A DNA stretch of 8,621 nt from CAYRFE01 sp964539615 (GTDB taxonomy: Bacteria > Macinerneyibacteriota > Macinerneyibacteria > Macinerneyibacteriales > CAYRFE01): contig CAZIJP010000115.1 of NCBI GenBank assembly GCA_964539615.1, positions 1-8,621 of the forward strand, in the 5' to 3' direction. This document shows, piece after piece, positions 1 through 6,041 of the stretch. The notes under the pieces are model-generated. The model saw only the letters and a list, made by a program, of their open reading frames with translations, was not told the origin of the DNA and did not search any database. Within the stretch, counting starts at the first letter, position 1. Each line of letters begins with the position of its first letter. The translations under genes were made by a program, and so were the position numbers.

Positions 1-531
1 ATGTTCGTCTCCTATACCTCTTGGACAGGCGCACTGATCATTACCGCCGTCTACGTCGTGATCGTAGTACCATTATGCATACAGGTCGGCGACAAGACCA
101 TCGCTGCCCGTTGGCTTATAGCGATTGGCGCGCTCCTGCTTGAGTTTACAGGATATTTAGCATCCATGGTTGCAGCCGAAAAACTGTGTTCCTTGCTCAT
201 CTTTTACGGATTCTTTGTAGGATTCGGAGAAGAACTTTTGTTCAGGGGATATATACAAACCCGTATCGCTACGGTCAATCCGTACGGATTGATGATCGGG
301 AAATTTCGTTTATCATATGCGGTGATCATATCATCGCTGTTGTTTGGTTTTGCGCATATGTTCAACTCTTTTGATCCGAGCGGTGGTGTGTGGAAATTGG
401 AGATCCCGTGGGGTGTGTGGACGGCGGCATCAGGTGTGGTGTTCGGTATTATCCGTGAACGAACGGGAACGGTATTTGTGTCTGCCATGTTGCACGGAGT
501 GTTGGTACTTATACCGCAGTTTTTTATATGA
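1..531 (+). CDS. CPBP-family intramembrane metalloprotease-like protein (possibly 5'-truncated)
   Basis: This is a hydrophobic protein with about six membrane segments (roughly residues 11-28, 37-58, 63-76, 104-121, 139-152 and 157-175). The CPBP (CAAX protease/bacteriocin-processing, Abi) motifs are visible in order: EELLFRG at 77-83, FGFAH at 115-119 and a histidine at 165 in the segment after SGVVFGIIRERTG. In the family the paired Glu and the two His form the active site inside the membrane. The third motif is usually HxxxN; here the Asn position is V169, so activity is uncertain. The 176 residues are short for the family, and the ATG lies on base 1 of the window, so the true start may lie upstream. 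The histidine kinase gene follows after 58 bp. CPBP proteins next to LytTR-type regulators are known from bacteriocin immunity loci, but nothing else here shows a bacteriocin system, so the role is open. Confidence 0.82.
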   Translation: MFVSYTSWTGALIITAVYVVIVVPLCIQVGDKTIAARWLIAIGALLLEFTGYLASMVAAEKLCSLLIFYGFFVGFGEELLFRGYIQTRIATVNPYGLMIGKFRLSYAVIISSLLFGFAHMFNSFDPSGGVWKLEIPWGVWTAASGVVFGIIRERTGTVFVSAMLHGVLVLIPQFFI

Positions 532-553
532 AGCGTATTCGGAGGTGTTCCGC

Positions 554-581
554 TTGCAATCACGGTAAAAAGTCCTATACT
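554..581 (+). promoter_or_regulatory. Candidate promoter of the histidine kinase gene, placed for a near-leaderless mRNA
   Basis: TTGCAA (554-559) and TATACT (576-581) are separated by 16 bp and match the sigma70 hexamers at 4/6 and 5/6 positions. A start point about 7 nt after the -10 box falls near 588, two bases before the ATG at 590. The same geometry recurs before the radical SAM and protein kinase genes. A competing reading is co-transcription from the CPBP gene, using GAGAGGG (582-588) as a Shine-Dalgarno sequence for a GTG start at 596. Confidence 0.45.
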
Positions 582-589
582 GAGAGGGT

Positions 590-1654
590 ATGCCGGTGAC
601 AAAACAAAACAAGAGCTTTATACAAGATTTTATCGCGGTTCAGGGTGTGACTACCGTTATCGTATTACTCATGGTCGTAATGTCGCCAAATCTCAATATC
701 ATACTATTGCGAAAGATCATGTTTGCGCTGTTTATTTTCGCCAATATGAATTTCTTGTGTACGTATGCGATCTTAAATACGGTCGGTAAAAACCTCAGAC
801 GATCATATTCGGCCCGCAGCTTGCTTCTGTCGAGCGCGGTATCAGGGGCGGTCACAATTGTCGGCAGCGAGTTGAGTCTGCAGATCATACATATCGTTTA
901 TCGGGACAAGGGTTTTATGTATGTCGCGAAAACGCATGTATTATTTTTAGTAAGCGCATTTATCATCGGCGTGCTGTTCCATTTGTTTTTTTCATTTTAT
1001 CGAAAATTACGCGAACGGCTAGACCAAAAGACCCTTGAGATCGAGGAGTTGAAGCATTTGCAACTCCAATCGAAACTTGCCGTGCTGCAGGCCAAGCTCG
1101 ATCCGCATTTTCTCTTCAATACGCTCAATACGATGCTTGATCTTGTGAATACCGATCCTAAAAAGGTCGAGACAATGATCATCACCGTGTCGGACCTGTA
1201 CCGAAGCATCCTTGCGTTGCCTGAAACCGGTATGATCGCGTTGCATAAAGAATGCGATATCGTTCAGCATTATTTGGAGATCGAACGGATACGCATGGGC
1301 AATCGCCTTGATTTTACGATCTCTCTTGATGATGCGGCCCGTAATGCTTCTATTCCTCCGTTGACGCTGCAAGTGTTGGCGGAAAACGCCGTCATCCACG
1401 GATTATCGCCGTTGAAAAAGGGCGGGAAGGTAGATATACGCGCAGTGCTGCATGATCGTCAGATCGTCATTACCGTGGAAGATTCCGGCGCAGGATACGA
1501 AAAGATGAATCCCAACGGTTTCGGCTTATACAGCATAAAGCAGCGGTTGCAGCTTGCGTTCGGTGATGCCGCGAAATTCAGTATCATGAAAAAAGATACC
1601 GGCGGCACGATAGCCGTTGTGGAGGTGCCGAATGATCAGAACAGTGATCGTTGA
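590..1654 (+). CDS. LytS/YehU-type membrane sensor histidine kinase
   Basis: This is the sensor kinase of a two-component system, expected to autophosphorylate and pass phosphate to the regulator encoded by the overlapping next gene. Four membrane helices (about residues 14-31, 37-62, 77-100 and 112-136) form the N-terminal half with only short loops, so no separate ligand domain is visible. A charged coiled coil (138-168) leads into the His_kinase domain (PF06580 type), with DPHFLFN at 171-177 and phospho-acceptor His173. The ATPase domain shows the N box LAENAVIHG (263-271), the G1-like DSGAGY (298-303) and GFGLYSIKQRL (310-320). The start is ambiguous. ATG 590 fits a leaderless mRNA, with its -35-like TTG exactly 36 nt upstream. 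GTG 596 would instead have GAGAGGG 7 nt upstream and give a protein two residues shorter. The signal sensed is unknown; the membrane-only input resembles kinases that sense peptides or envelope state. Confidence 0.95.
   Translation: MPVTKQNKSFIQDFIAVQGVTTVIVLLMVVMSPNLNIILLRKIMFALFIFANMNFLCTYAILNTVGKNLRRSYSARSLLLSSAVSGAVTIVGSELSLQIIHIVYRDKGFMYVAKTHVLFLVSAFIIGVLFHLFFSFYRKLRERLDQKTLEIEELKHLQLQSKLAVLQAKLDPHFLFNTLNTMLDLVNTDPKKVETMIITVSDLYRSILALPETGMIALHKECDIVQHYLEIERIRMGNRLDFTISLDDAARNASIPPLTLQVLAENAVIHGLSPLKKGGKVDIRAVLHDRQIVITVEDSGAGYEKMNPNGFGLYSIKQRLQLAFGDAAKFSIMKKDTGGTIAVVEVPNDQNSDR
1621..1627 (+). promoter_or_regulatory. Shine-Dalgarno sequence fixing the response regulator start
   Basis: GGAGGTG lies inside the end of the histidine kinase gene, 4 nt before the ATG at 1632. 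It excludes the in-frame upstream ATG at 1617, which would add five residues (MWRCR) before the conserved first strand of the receiver domain. Confidence 0.85.
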
Positions 1655-2375
1655 CGACGAACCGCATTCGGTGCACCGCATCAAAGAATTGCTGAAAGAA
1701 TTCCCCGATTGCGATATTGTCGGGGAGGCCTATGACGGGGCAAGCGCCCTTGATATGATCCGGTCGTTACGTCCCGATCTTGTATTTTTGGATATCCGGA
1801 TGCCGGTGATGACCGGATTTGAAGTGCTCGAAAAGATCGATCATTCGCCGTTGATCGTGTTTGTGACGGCCTACGACTCCTATGCGGTCAAAGCTTTTGA
1901 AAAAGACGGGATCGATTATATTTTAAAACCGGTCTCTTCCGAGCGGTTTGCGGTGACCATGCGGCGCGTGTTTTCCCGCAGGCAAACGGTCACGCATGAT
2001 ATGCTGGAACTTCTCAGAACGGTTGCGTTGTCGCGTAACTATATCAACCGTTTTGCCGTGAGGTCGAGGGCGGAGATATTGGTCATTCCCGAGAGCGAAG
2101 TGTATTATTTCAAAGCAGAAGATAAATATGTGTTTTTATGCACCGACGGCAATGAGTTTATATATGAAACAACCCTGAAGGACCTGGAAACGATGCTTGA
2201 CCCCGAAAAATTTCTCCGTATCCACAAAGCATACATCGTCGCGCTCGGTAAGATCAAAAAAATTAAAAAAACCGTTATCAGCGATCATATTATCGTGTTA
2301 TCGGACGGGCAAGGCACACAGCTGCGTGTAGGACGCGGGTTTGTATCTGCTTTGCGGGCAACGTTAAAAATGTGA
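1632..2375 (+). CDS. LytTR-family response regulator
   Basis: This is a 247-residue DNA-binding response regulator, the normal length for the LytR/AlgR/YehT group. The receiver domain (about 1-118) has the acidic pair Asp8-Asp9, phospho-acceptor Asp54 in FLDIRMP, Thr79 in VTA and Lys99 in ILKP. The LytTR DNA-binding domain (about 139-245) shows VYYFKAEDKYVFL (157-169), FLRIHKAYIVAL (194-205) and a closing LRVGRGF (231-237). The usual RIHRSYIVN reads RIHKAYIVA here, a modest deviation. The gene overlaps the kinase gene by 23 bp, which strongly indicates translational coupling and a cognate pair. LytTR proteins usually bind paired direct repeats upstream of targets; I found no convincing pair upstream of the neighbouring genes. 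Targets often include membrane proteins, so the CPBP or WD40 genes are plausible targets, but this is inference. Confidence 0.96.
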   Translation: MIRTVIVDDEPHSVHRIKELLKEFPDCDIVGEAYDGASALDMIRSLRPDLVFLDIRMPVMTGFEVLEKIDHSPLIVFVTAYDSYAVKAFEKDGIDYILKPVSSERFAVTMRRVFSRRQTVTHDMLELLRTVALSRNYINRFAVRSRAEILVIPESEVYYFKAEDKYVFLCTDGNEFIYETTLKDLETMLDPEKFLRIHKAYIVALGKIKKIKKTVISDHIIVLSDGQGTQLRVGRGFVSALRATLKM

Positions 2376-2432
2376 TCATGTCTTCGCATTTTGCGCTCAC
2401 CCCGGTTGCTCATCAAAACGATATTTTGTGCT

Positions 2433-2515
2433 AAAAAAACAATTTACAATGGTGAAAAAAATTTATTCTATAATGCGAAAATTTTATGTATAATAAGCAC
2501 GGCAAGGTGAAGGAG
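2433..2515 (+). promoter_or_regulatory. Promoter region and Shine-Dalgarno sequence of the WD40 gene
   Basis: Two perfect TATAAT boxes lie at 2469-2474 and 2489-2494. TTTACA (2443-2448) is 20 bp before the first box, longer than optimal; the second has no good -35. The second box would start transcription near 2501, leaving a short leader that includes AAGGAG (2510-2515), 8 nt before the ATG at 2524. A-tracts at 2433-2439, 2455-2461 and 2478-2481 are centred about 22 bp apart, roughly two helical turns, so the DNA may be bent. The rest of the 148-bp gap after the response regulator shows no clear terminator. Confidence 0.55.
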
Positions 2516-2523
2516 AAAGAATA

Positions 2524-3972
2524 ATGTTAAAATTATCATTAGTAAGTTTTTTGTTTATGTGCATGGTCGTGACGATAACAGCCGGAGAGCTTCGTTTACT
2601 ATCAGGGCATACCGGCAGCGTTAAATGTATAGCTTTTTCTCCCGACGGGAAGTTTATCGCTTCGGTTGGCAACGCAGACTTTACGTTAAAAATATGGAAT
2701 ATATCAGACGGCACGTGCATTAATACGATCAATAATATTTTGGAGACCAGTGTGGCATACTCGCCGGACGGTAAATTTATAGCTTCAGGCAGTGAGTTTA
2801 AGACCGTAAAGATCTGGCGAGCGGAAAACGGCACGCCGGTGTTGACCATAAAAGGTGCCGATCAAACGGCGATAAATTTCCGCAATCTCGATACAAAGCT
2901 TACCGAGCAGCAACGAAAAGATCTGGCCGACCGTGACGGGCACAGCAGTATCGTGACAAGTGTGGCCTATTCCCCTGATGGAAAGTTCATTGCGTCCGGC
3001 AGCGATGATTATACCGTAAAGATCTGGCAATCACAGAACGGCGCATGGGTCAGGACATTGTCGGGGCATACCGGCGGTATAAAGACCGTGGCGTATTCAC
3101 CAAACGGGAAATTTATAATATCCGCTGGAGTAGATTGCACCATTAAGATCTGGAATACAGCCGACGGCAAATGTATTCGTACGCTCACCGGTCATACCGG
3201 CACTATCAATAAACTGTTATATTCTCCTGACGGAACATATATTGCATCAGCGAGCGATGACAGCAGTCTCAAGATATGGGATGCGGCATCTGGAACATGT
3301 TTCCGAACCTTCATCGGGCACGGCGGAGCGGTAAAAAGCCTGTCATTCTCATCAGATGGGAAGTATATAGTCACCGGAAGCGAAGATACTACCATAAAGA
3401 TATGGGACCTGGGCACGGGAACGTGTAAAAAAACACTTTCAGGCCATACCGGCAGCATATGGAGTGTTTCTTATTCACCTAACGGGAAGACCATTGCATC
3501 CGGCAGCGATGATAATTCTGTCAGGATCTGGTCGGTCACTACATACGGACTGATCGAAGCCTATGCCGAGACAAAATTGAAAGAATGGCTTACCAAAGGA
3601 AAAAACGAGAAACAGGCTGATTATGATAAGCGCACATCTGAAATAAAACGGGCACAAAAACAAAAAGACTTTATTGATGACGGCACGGAGATATTGAAGA
3701 AAGAGTATCTGGCCGGTATTCAGAAAGAAAGCCTCAGGCTTCTTGAGTATGACACCGCAACCGGAACATACGGCATAGGATTACCCGATGAGACAATAAT
3801 AGCGTTACCGGTCCCGGCTAAAGAAGCGGACGCCTTTAAAGAACAATGGGATAAATTCAAACTTACCGATATCGATGCATCGTTTCAAAATGACGCGTTC
3901 ACCATTTCAAAATTAACGTTGCGATACGTAGCCAAAAAGAAGACCTATACGTTTTCTCTCGACGAAAAATGA
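2524..3972 (+). CDS. Secreted seven-repeat WD40 beta-propeller protein with C-terminal charged domain
   Basis: The protein begins with a Sec signal peptide (residues 1-20, cleavage likely near TITA/GE), so it acts outside the cytoplasm. Seven WD40 repeats follow, with their IW pairs ending at residues 58, 98, 168, 210, 252, 294 and 336: enough for one closed seven-bladed propeller. Repeats 3-7 have an exact 42-residue period. Repeat 2 lacks the GH dipeptide, and about 28 extra residues (around 111-138) are inserted before the GH of repeat 3. Residues 341-482 form a separate charged region that starts with a helical stretch including LKEWLTKGKNEKQADYDKR (352-370). From memory, similar segments occur in other secreted bacterial repeat proteins, but I cannot name the domain. 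WD40 propellers are binding scaffolds, so no enzymatic activity is expected. The gene has its own promoter region and ends at a shared terminator. Partner and role are unknown. Confidence 0.92.
   Translation: MLKLSLVSFLFMCMVVTITAGELRLLSGHTGSVKCIAFSPDGKFIASVGNADFTLKIWNISDGTCINTINNILETSVAYSPDGKFIASGSEFKTVKIWRAENGTPVLTIKGADQTAINFRNLDTKLTEQQRKDLADRDGHSSIVTSVAYSPDGKFIASGSDDYTVKIWQSQNGAWVRTLSGHTGGIKTVAYSPNGKFIISAGVDCTIKIWNTADGKCIRTLTGHTGTINKLLYSPDGTYIASASDDSSLKIWDAASGTCFRTFIGHGGAVKSLSFSSDGKYIVTGSEDTTIKIWDLGTGTCKKTLSGHTGSIWSVSYSPNGKTIASGSDDNSVRIWSVTTYGLIEAYAETKLKEWLTKGKNEKQADYDKRTSEIKRAQKQKDFIDDGTEILKKEYLAGIQKESLRLLEYDTATGTYGIGLPDETIIALPVPAKEADAFKEQWDKFKLTDIDASFQNDAFTISKLTLRYVAKKKTYTFSLDEK
2590..3531 (+). 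repeat. Tandem WD40-coding repeats (seven units, 126-bp period over the last five)
   Basis: Seven degenerate units encode the propeller blades. The tryptophan codons of units 3 to 7 recur every 126 bp. Short stretches are almost identical at the DNA level: the segment from TCCGGCAGCGATGAT recurs near 2996 and 3500, and ATACCGGCAGC occurs near 2610 and 3448. Units 1, 4, 5 and 6 end in a cysteine (residues 65, 217, 259 and 301), the last three exactly 42 residues apart. Confidence 0.85.
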
Positions 3973-3981
3973 TCTGTAAAA

Positions 3982-4005
3982 AAGGGCACGGATTTCCGCG
4001 CCCTT
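3982..4005 (-). terminator. Bidirectional intrinsic terminator between convergent genes, strongest on the minus strand
   Basis: Arms 3982-3990 and 3997-4005 enclose a 6-nt loop. Read on the minus strand, all nine pairs form (one is G-U), and six U residues follow immediately. This is a good terminator 22 nt past the stop of the 4028-5197 gene. On the plus strand the G-U becomes an A-C mismatch and the tail is only UUAAUAAUU, so termination of the WD40 transcript would be weaker. Confidence 0.8.
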
Positions 4006-4027
4006 AATAATTCAACAACATATTTTA

Positions 4028-5197
4028 CTATGATCTGTCGATCGTCAAAGCAGGATCGATCACGGCATGGATCAACACATTGCTGTCGGTGATAGGATTT
4101 TTATCATTGTCTCGGGAGAATGGTGATGCAAAATAGAAATCAGTGCCGATGATATTGATCTTGTATCTGAGTGACGTATTTACGAAAGGCGCATCGATCC
4201 TGTATTCAAAAAGACCGGTGTGGGCGTTGAATACATCCACGAATCCGTTTTTAAGCCCCGGGACAGGATTTTGCGTAAGAACTTTAGTTTCATTTTCCCA
4301 TTTCCATGTTGCAATGCCGTTTACACCCCGAATGATATAAATGTGATCTTCGTCGCAATCGATACCGGTTGCAACTTTGCCTCCGTTCAATTCAAACGAG
4401 CCGTTGGGAAATTCCACTATCGTTGATGATAGAGTATTCAATAAGCCGTCATCTATGGAATTTATCCACACGAGTTTTAAATCCCGGTCGTATTTTCTTA
4501 CTTCATACTTGTTTTCATAGCCGATCATGATCAAATAAAGATTGCCGTTGGCATCAGCAGCATGTTCATTAAGATTTTTCAGAAATCCATTGATCCCATC
4601 GGGATCTTCTTGCGGAATACTGTTTATCATCATGCCGTTCATATCGGTTTTGACCGCCACAAAGTTTTTAACGGGTGAAATATAAAAAAACCCGTTTCTC
4701 AGATGCACCTTTGTATTACCATAGTTAAATCTGAAGCGTACATCGTAGAAGGTATATGATTCTTTGAAACGCATGTCGTGATCGAATTCTTCAATAGATG
4801 TCTTATTGCTGTCCAGGAAAAACAGTGAATTCTCATTCATACCAATTCCGGGTATCCAGCCGGATAGTTCGCCCGGACCTTTGCCGGTCTTTATCTCATA
4901 TTCGCCTATACGGTTGAGATCTTTATCCCACATCGTTAGGTATGAGAGATTTTTTTTCTGTATAACTGCCGCAACATGGTCTTTTTTATCTGTTGCATGC
5001 ATATACCAGTTAACAAATTCATCCGTGAATCGCACTGTTTTTAGTTCTTTTAGTGTGCGGGTAGCCTTTCCGTTAAAAGTTGTTTTGATATAGGATACGC
5101 CGTCTTTTTTCGTGATCTTATATGTGATATCCTTTTTTGCACAAGCACACGTTAATACTATGAACGCTGAAATGACCACTGCTGACAAAAATCGCAT
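4028..5197 (-). CDS. Lipoprotein of the bacterial 6-bladed beta-propeller type
   Basis: The 389-residue protein starts with a lipoprotein signal peptide. After a hydrophobic stretch (4-16) the sequence LTCACAKKD gives Cys19 as the likely lipidated residue, with Ala at -1; Cys at -2 is unusual. The mature part is rich in beta-strand-like segments, with GKGPGEL at 105-111. A G-x-GPGE turn of this kind is typical of the 6-bladed propeller lipoproteins common in Bacteroidetes and related phyla. Other blade-like strands are LFFLDSNKTSIEEFD (125-139), NGNLYLIMIGYENKYEVRKYD (around 218-237) and HIYIIRG (285-291). There are no catalytic motifs, so a binding or structural role in the envelope is most likely. 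GGGGAGG lies 5 nt before the ATG, a strong ribosome binding site. The gene is convergent with the WD40 gene and shares its terminator. The family call rests on the turn motif and overall pattern, and is therefore moderate. Confidence 0.75.
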   Translation of the reverse strand: MRFLSAVVISAFIVLTCACAKKDITYKITKKDGVSYIKTTFNGKATRTLKELKTVRFTDEFVNWYMHATDKKDHVAAVIQKKNLSYLTMWDKDLNRIGEYEIKTGKGPGELSGWIPGIGMNENSLFFLDSNKTSIEEFDHDMRFKESYTFYDVRFRFNYGNTKVHLRNGFFYISPVKNFVAVKTDMNGMMINSIPQEDPDGINGFLKNLNEHAADANGNLYLIMIGYENKYEVRKYDRDLKLVWINSIDDGLLNTLSSTIVEFPNGSFELNGGKVATGIDCDEDHIYIIRGVNGIATWKWENETKVLTQNPVPGLKNGFVDVFNAHTGLFEYRIDAPFVNTSLRYKINIIGTDFYFASPFSRDNDKNPITDSNVLIHAVIDPALTIDRS

Positions 5198-5200
5198 AAT

Positions 5201-5209
5201 AACCTCCCC
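5201..5209 (-). promoter_or_regulatory. Shine-Dalgarno sequence of the lipoprotein gene
   Basis: On the minus strand GGGGAGGTT precedes the ATG at 5197 at close to ideal spacing. It supports this start, which is also the only one that yields the complete signal peptide. I see no convincing -35/-10 pair for this gene in the 160-bp divergent gap. Confidence 0.8.
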
Positions 5210-5285
5210 AGTTGTATGTTAGACATTCACCTAAGAGGTATTGTTTCAAATATCATCAATTACAGGATGTATAACAGTGTGTCGA

Positions 5286-5309
5286 ATATGGCGTTGAGCC
5301 ATTTTTATT
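5286..5309 (+). other. Hairpin with T-run in the divergent intergenic gap
   Basis: ATGGC (5288-5292) and GCCAT (5298-5302) form a 5-bp stem with a 5-nt loop. It can be extended by two A-T pairs across a T-T mismatch and is followed by TTTTATT. It resembles a weak intrinsic terminator on the plus strand, upstream of the 5358 gene. No plus-strand gene lies directly before it, so it could be a leader attenuator, the end of a short RNA, or chance. Confidence 0.3.
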
Positions 5310-5344
5310 GAAACATCTAACCGCCGGCCTTGTCTTATCTGAAA

Positions 5345-5350
5345 AAGGAG
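5345..5350 (+). promoter_or_regulatory. Shine-Dalgarno sequence supporting the GTG start at 5358
   Basis: AAGGAG stands 7 nt before GTG 5358. The next in-frame ATG would be residue 10, inside the first membrane helix, so the GTG with its MKK-like positive N-terminus is the better start. Confidence 0.85.
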
Positions 5351-5357
5351 AATTCCC

Positions 5358-5987
5358 GTGAAAAAAACCGTATCGATATGCGCGATGTTCTTTGTGACCT
5401 TTATCGGATTTTTTACCTCGATCACGCTTCATGAATTCGGCCACTGTTTGTTTTATCGGGTGCAAGGCATACCCGCGCAACAATCGCTCGTGAAGGAATA
5501 TCCGATGCATGATATTACGGTCACGCAGTATGCGATCGGCTCTTGGGGCGGGATACTCCTCAATTGGATATTTATTACGGTGTTGTTCTTTCTTGCATTT
5601 TATTTCAATAAAAGACAGAAGGGCACAGCGTCATTTATAACACGCGGGTTCTTCTACGGGCAAAGTATTCTTTTGCTGATCTACGGGATATTTCTTATTA
5701 AAGGTGAGGATAAGACCGAGTTTGTTTTTGCACAAAATCTTCTGCATATGCCGTTGTATTCCATTGTGATCATTACGTTGATCATGACCGGTATCTTCGT
5801 ATATCTTTTTGTTTCAGGGCATCATATCAAGATCACCGTGCCGAAAGCTGTGTTGACGGTGTGTACGATAGTGTTCCTCATCATTTTCACGGCGCTGCTT
5901 GAAGAATACGATGCAAAAACGAATTGGCATAAATATCCGACCGTAAAGATCGGCGATATGATGCTCTATAACGAGCCGGTCAAATAA
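5358..5987 (+). CDS. Small multi-pass membrane protein with HExxH motif, putative M50-like metalloprotease
   Basis: The 209-residue protein has about five membrane helices (roughly 5-27, 59-82, 95-115, 133-154 and 162-181). HEFGH (25-29) lies at the end of the first helix, the placement seen in site-2-protease-like (M50) enzymes, where the two His and the Glu bind zinc and activate water inside the membrane. GSWGGILLN (61-69) recalls the glycine-rich, Asn-containing segment of such proteases. The third metal ligand is not clear: Asp118 in KGEDKTEF is a candidate, but the classical LDG motif is missing. The protein is also shorter than typical RseP/SpoIVFB enzymes and has no PDZ or CBS domain. 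It starts at a GTG with a strong Shine-Dalgarno sequence and ends 54 bp before the radical SAM gene. The substrate is unknown. A non-proteolytic HExxH membrane protein cannot be excluded. Confidence 0.65.
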   Translation: MKKTVSICAMFFVTFIGFFTSITLHEFGHCLFYRVQGIPAQQSLVKEYPMHDITVTQYAIGSWGGILLNWIFITVLFFLAFYFNKRQKGTASFITRGFFYGQSILLLIYGIFLIKGEDKTEFVFAQNLLHMPLYSIVIITLIMTGIFVYLFVSGHHIKITVPKAVLTVCTIVFLIIFTALLEEYDAKTNWHKYPTVKIGDMMLYNEPVK

Positions 5988-6005
5988 CACACATAAAACT
6001 TTATA

Positions 6006-6033
6006 TTGTCAACGTGCGGTAATGCGATATAAT
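6006..6033 (+). promoter_or_regulatory. Promoter of the radical SAM gene, near-leaderless
   Basis: TTGTCA (6006-6011) and a perfect TATAAT (6028-6033) are separated by 16 bp, the best promoter match in the window. A start point about 7 nt downstream would be near 6040, two bases before the ATG. Only a weak AGG (6035-6037) precedes the ATG, with no real Shine-Dalgarno sequence. The segment 6004-6015 matches 7388-7399 at 11 of 12 bases and has the same distance to the next ATG. Confidence 0.65.
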
Positions 6034-6041
6034 CAGGCGCT

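Noticed and set aside
541..565. GGAGGTG followed by TTG 554 as an upstream start for the histidine kinase
   Set aside because: The frame hits TAA after four codons (TTG CAA TCA CGG TAA).
204..602. Open frame of 132 codons on the minus strand over the CPBP gene
   Set aside because: It lies opposite clear CPBP motifs, has no recognisable domain and no Shine-Dalgarno sequence.
1019..1399. Open frame of 126 codons on the minus strand inside the histidine kinase gene
   Set aside because: It is a complement of the conserved kinase core; its composition is that of an antisense shadow.
1617..1631. ATG at 1617 as start of the response regulator
   Set aside because: GGAGGTG at 1621-1627 lies downstream of it and points to ATG 1632, where the receiver domain begins.
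2484..2849. Minus-strand open frame of 121 codons over the WD40 start
   Set aside because: It is antisense to the signal peptide and first repeats; its regularity mirrors the WD40 repeats.
2590..3531. Tandem repeats as a CRISPR or satellite array
   Set aside because: The 126-bp units are coding, degenerate and in frame with a WD40 propeller.
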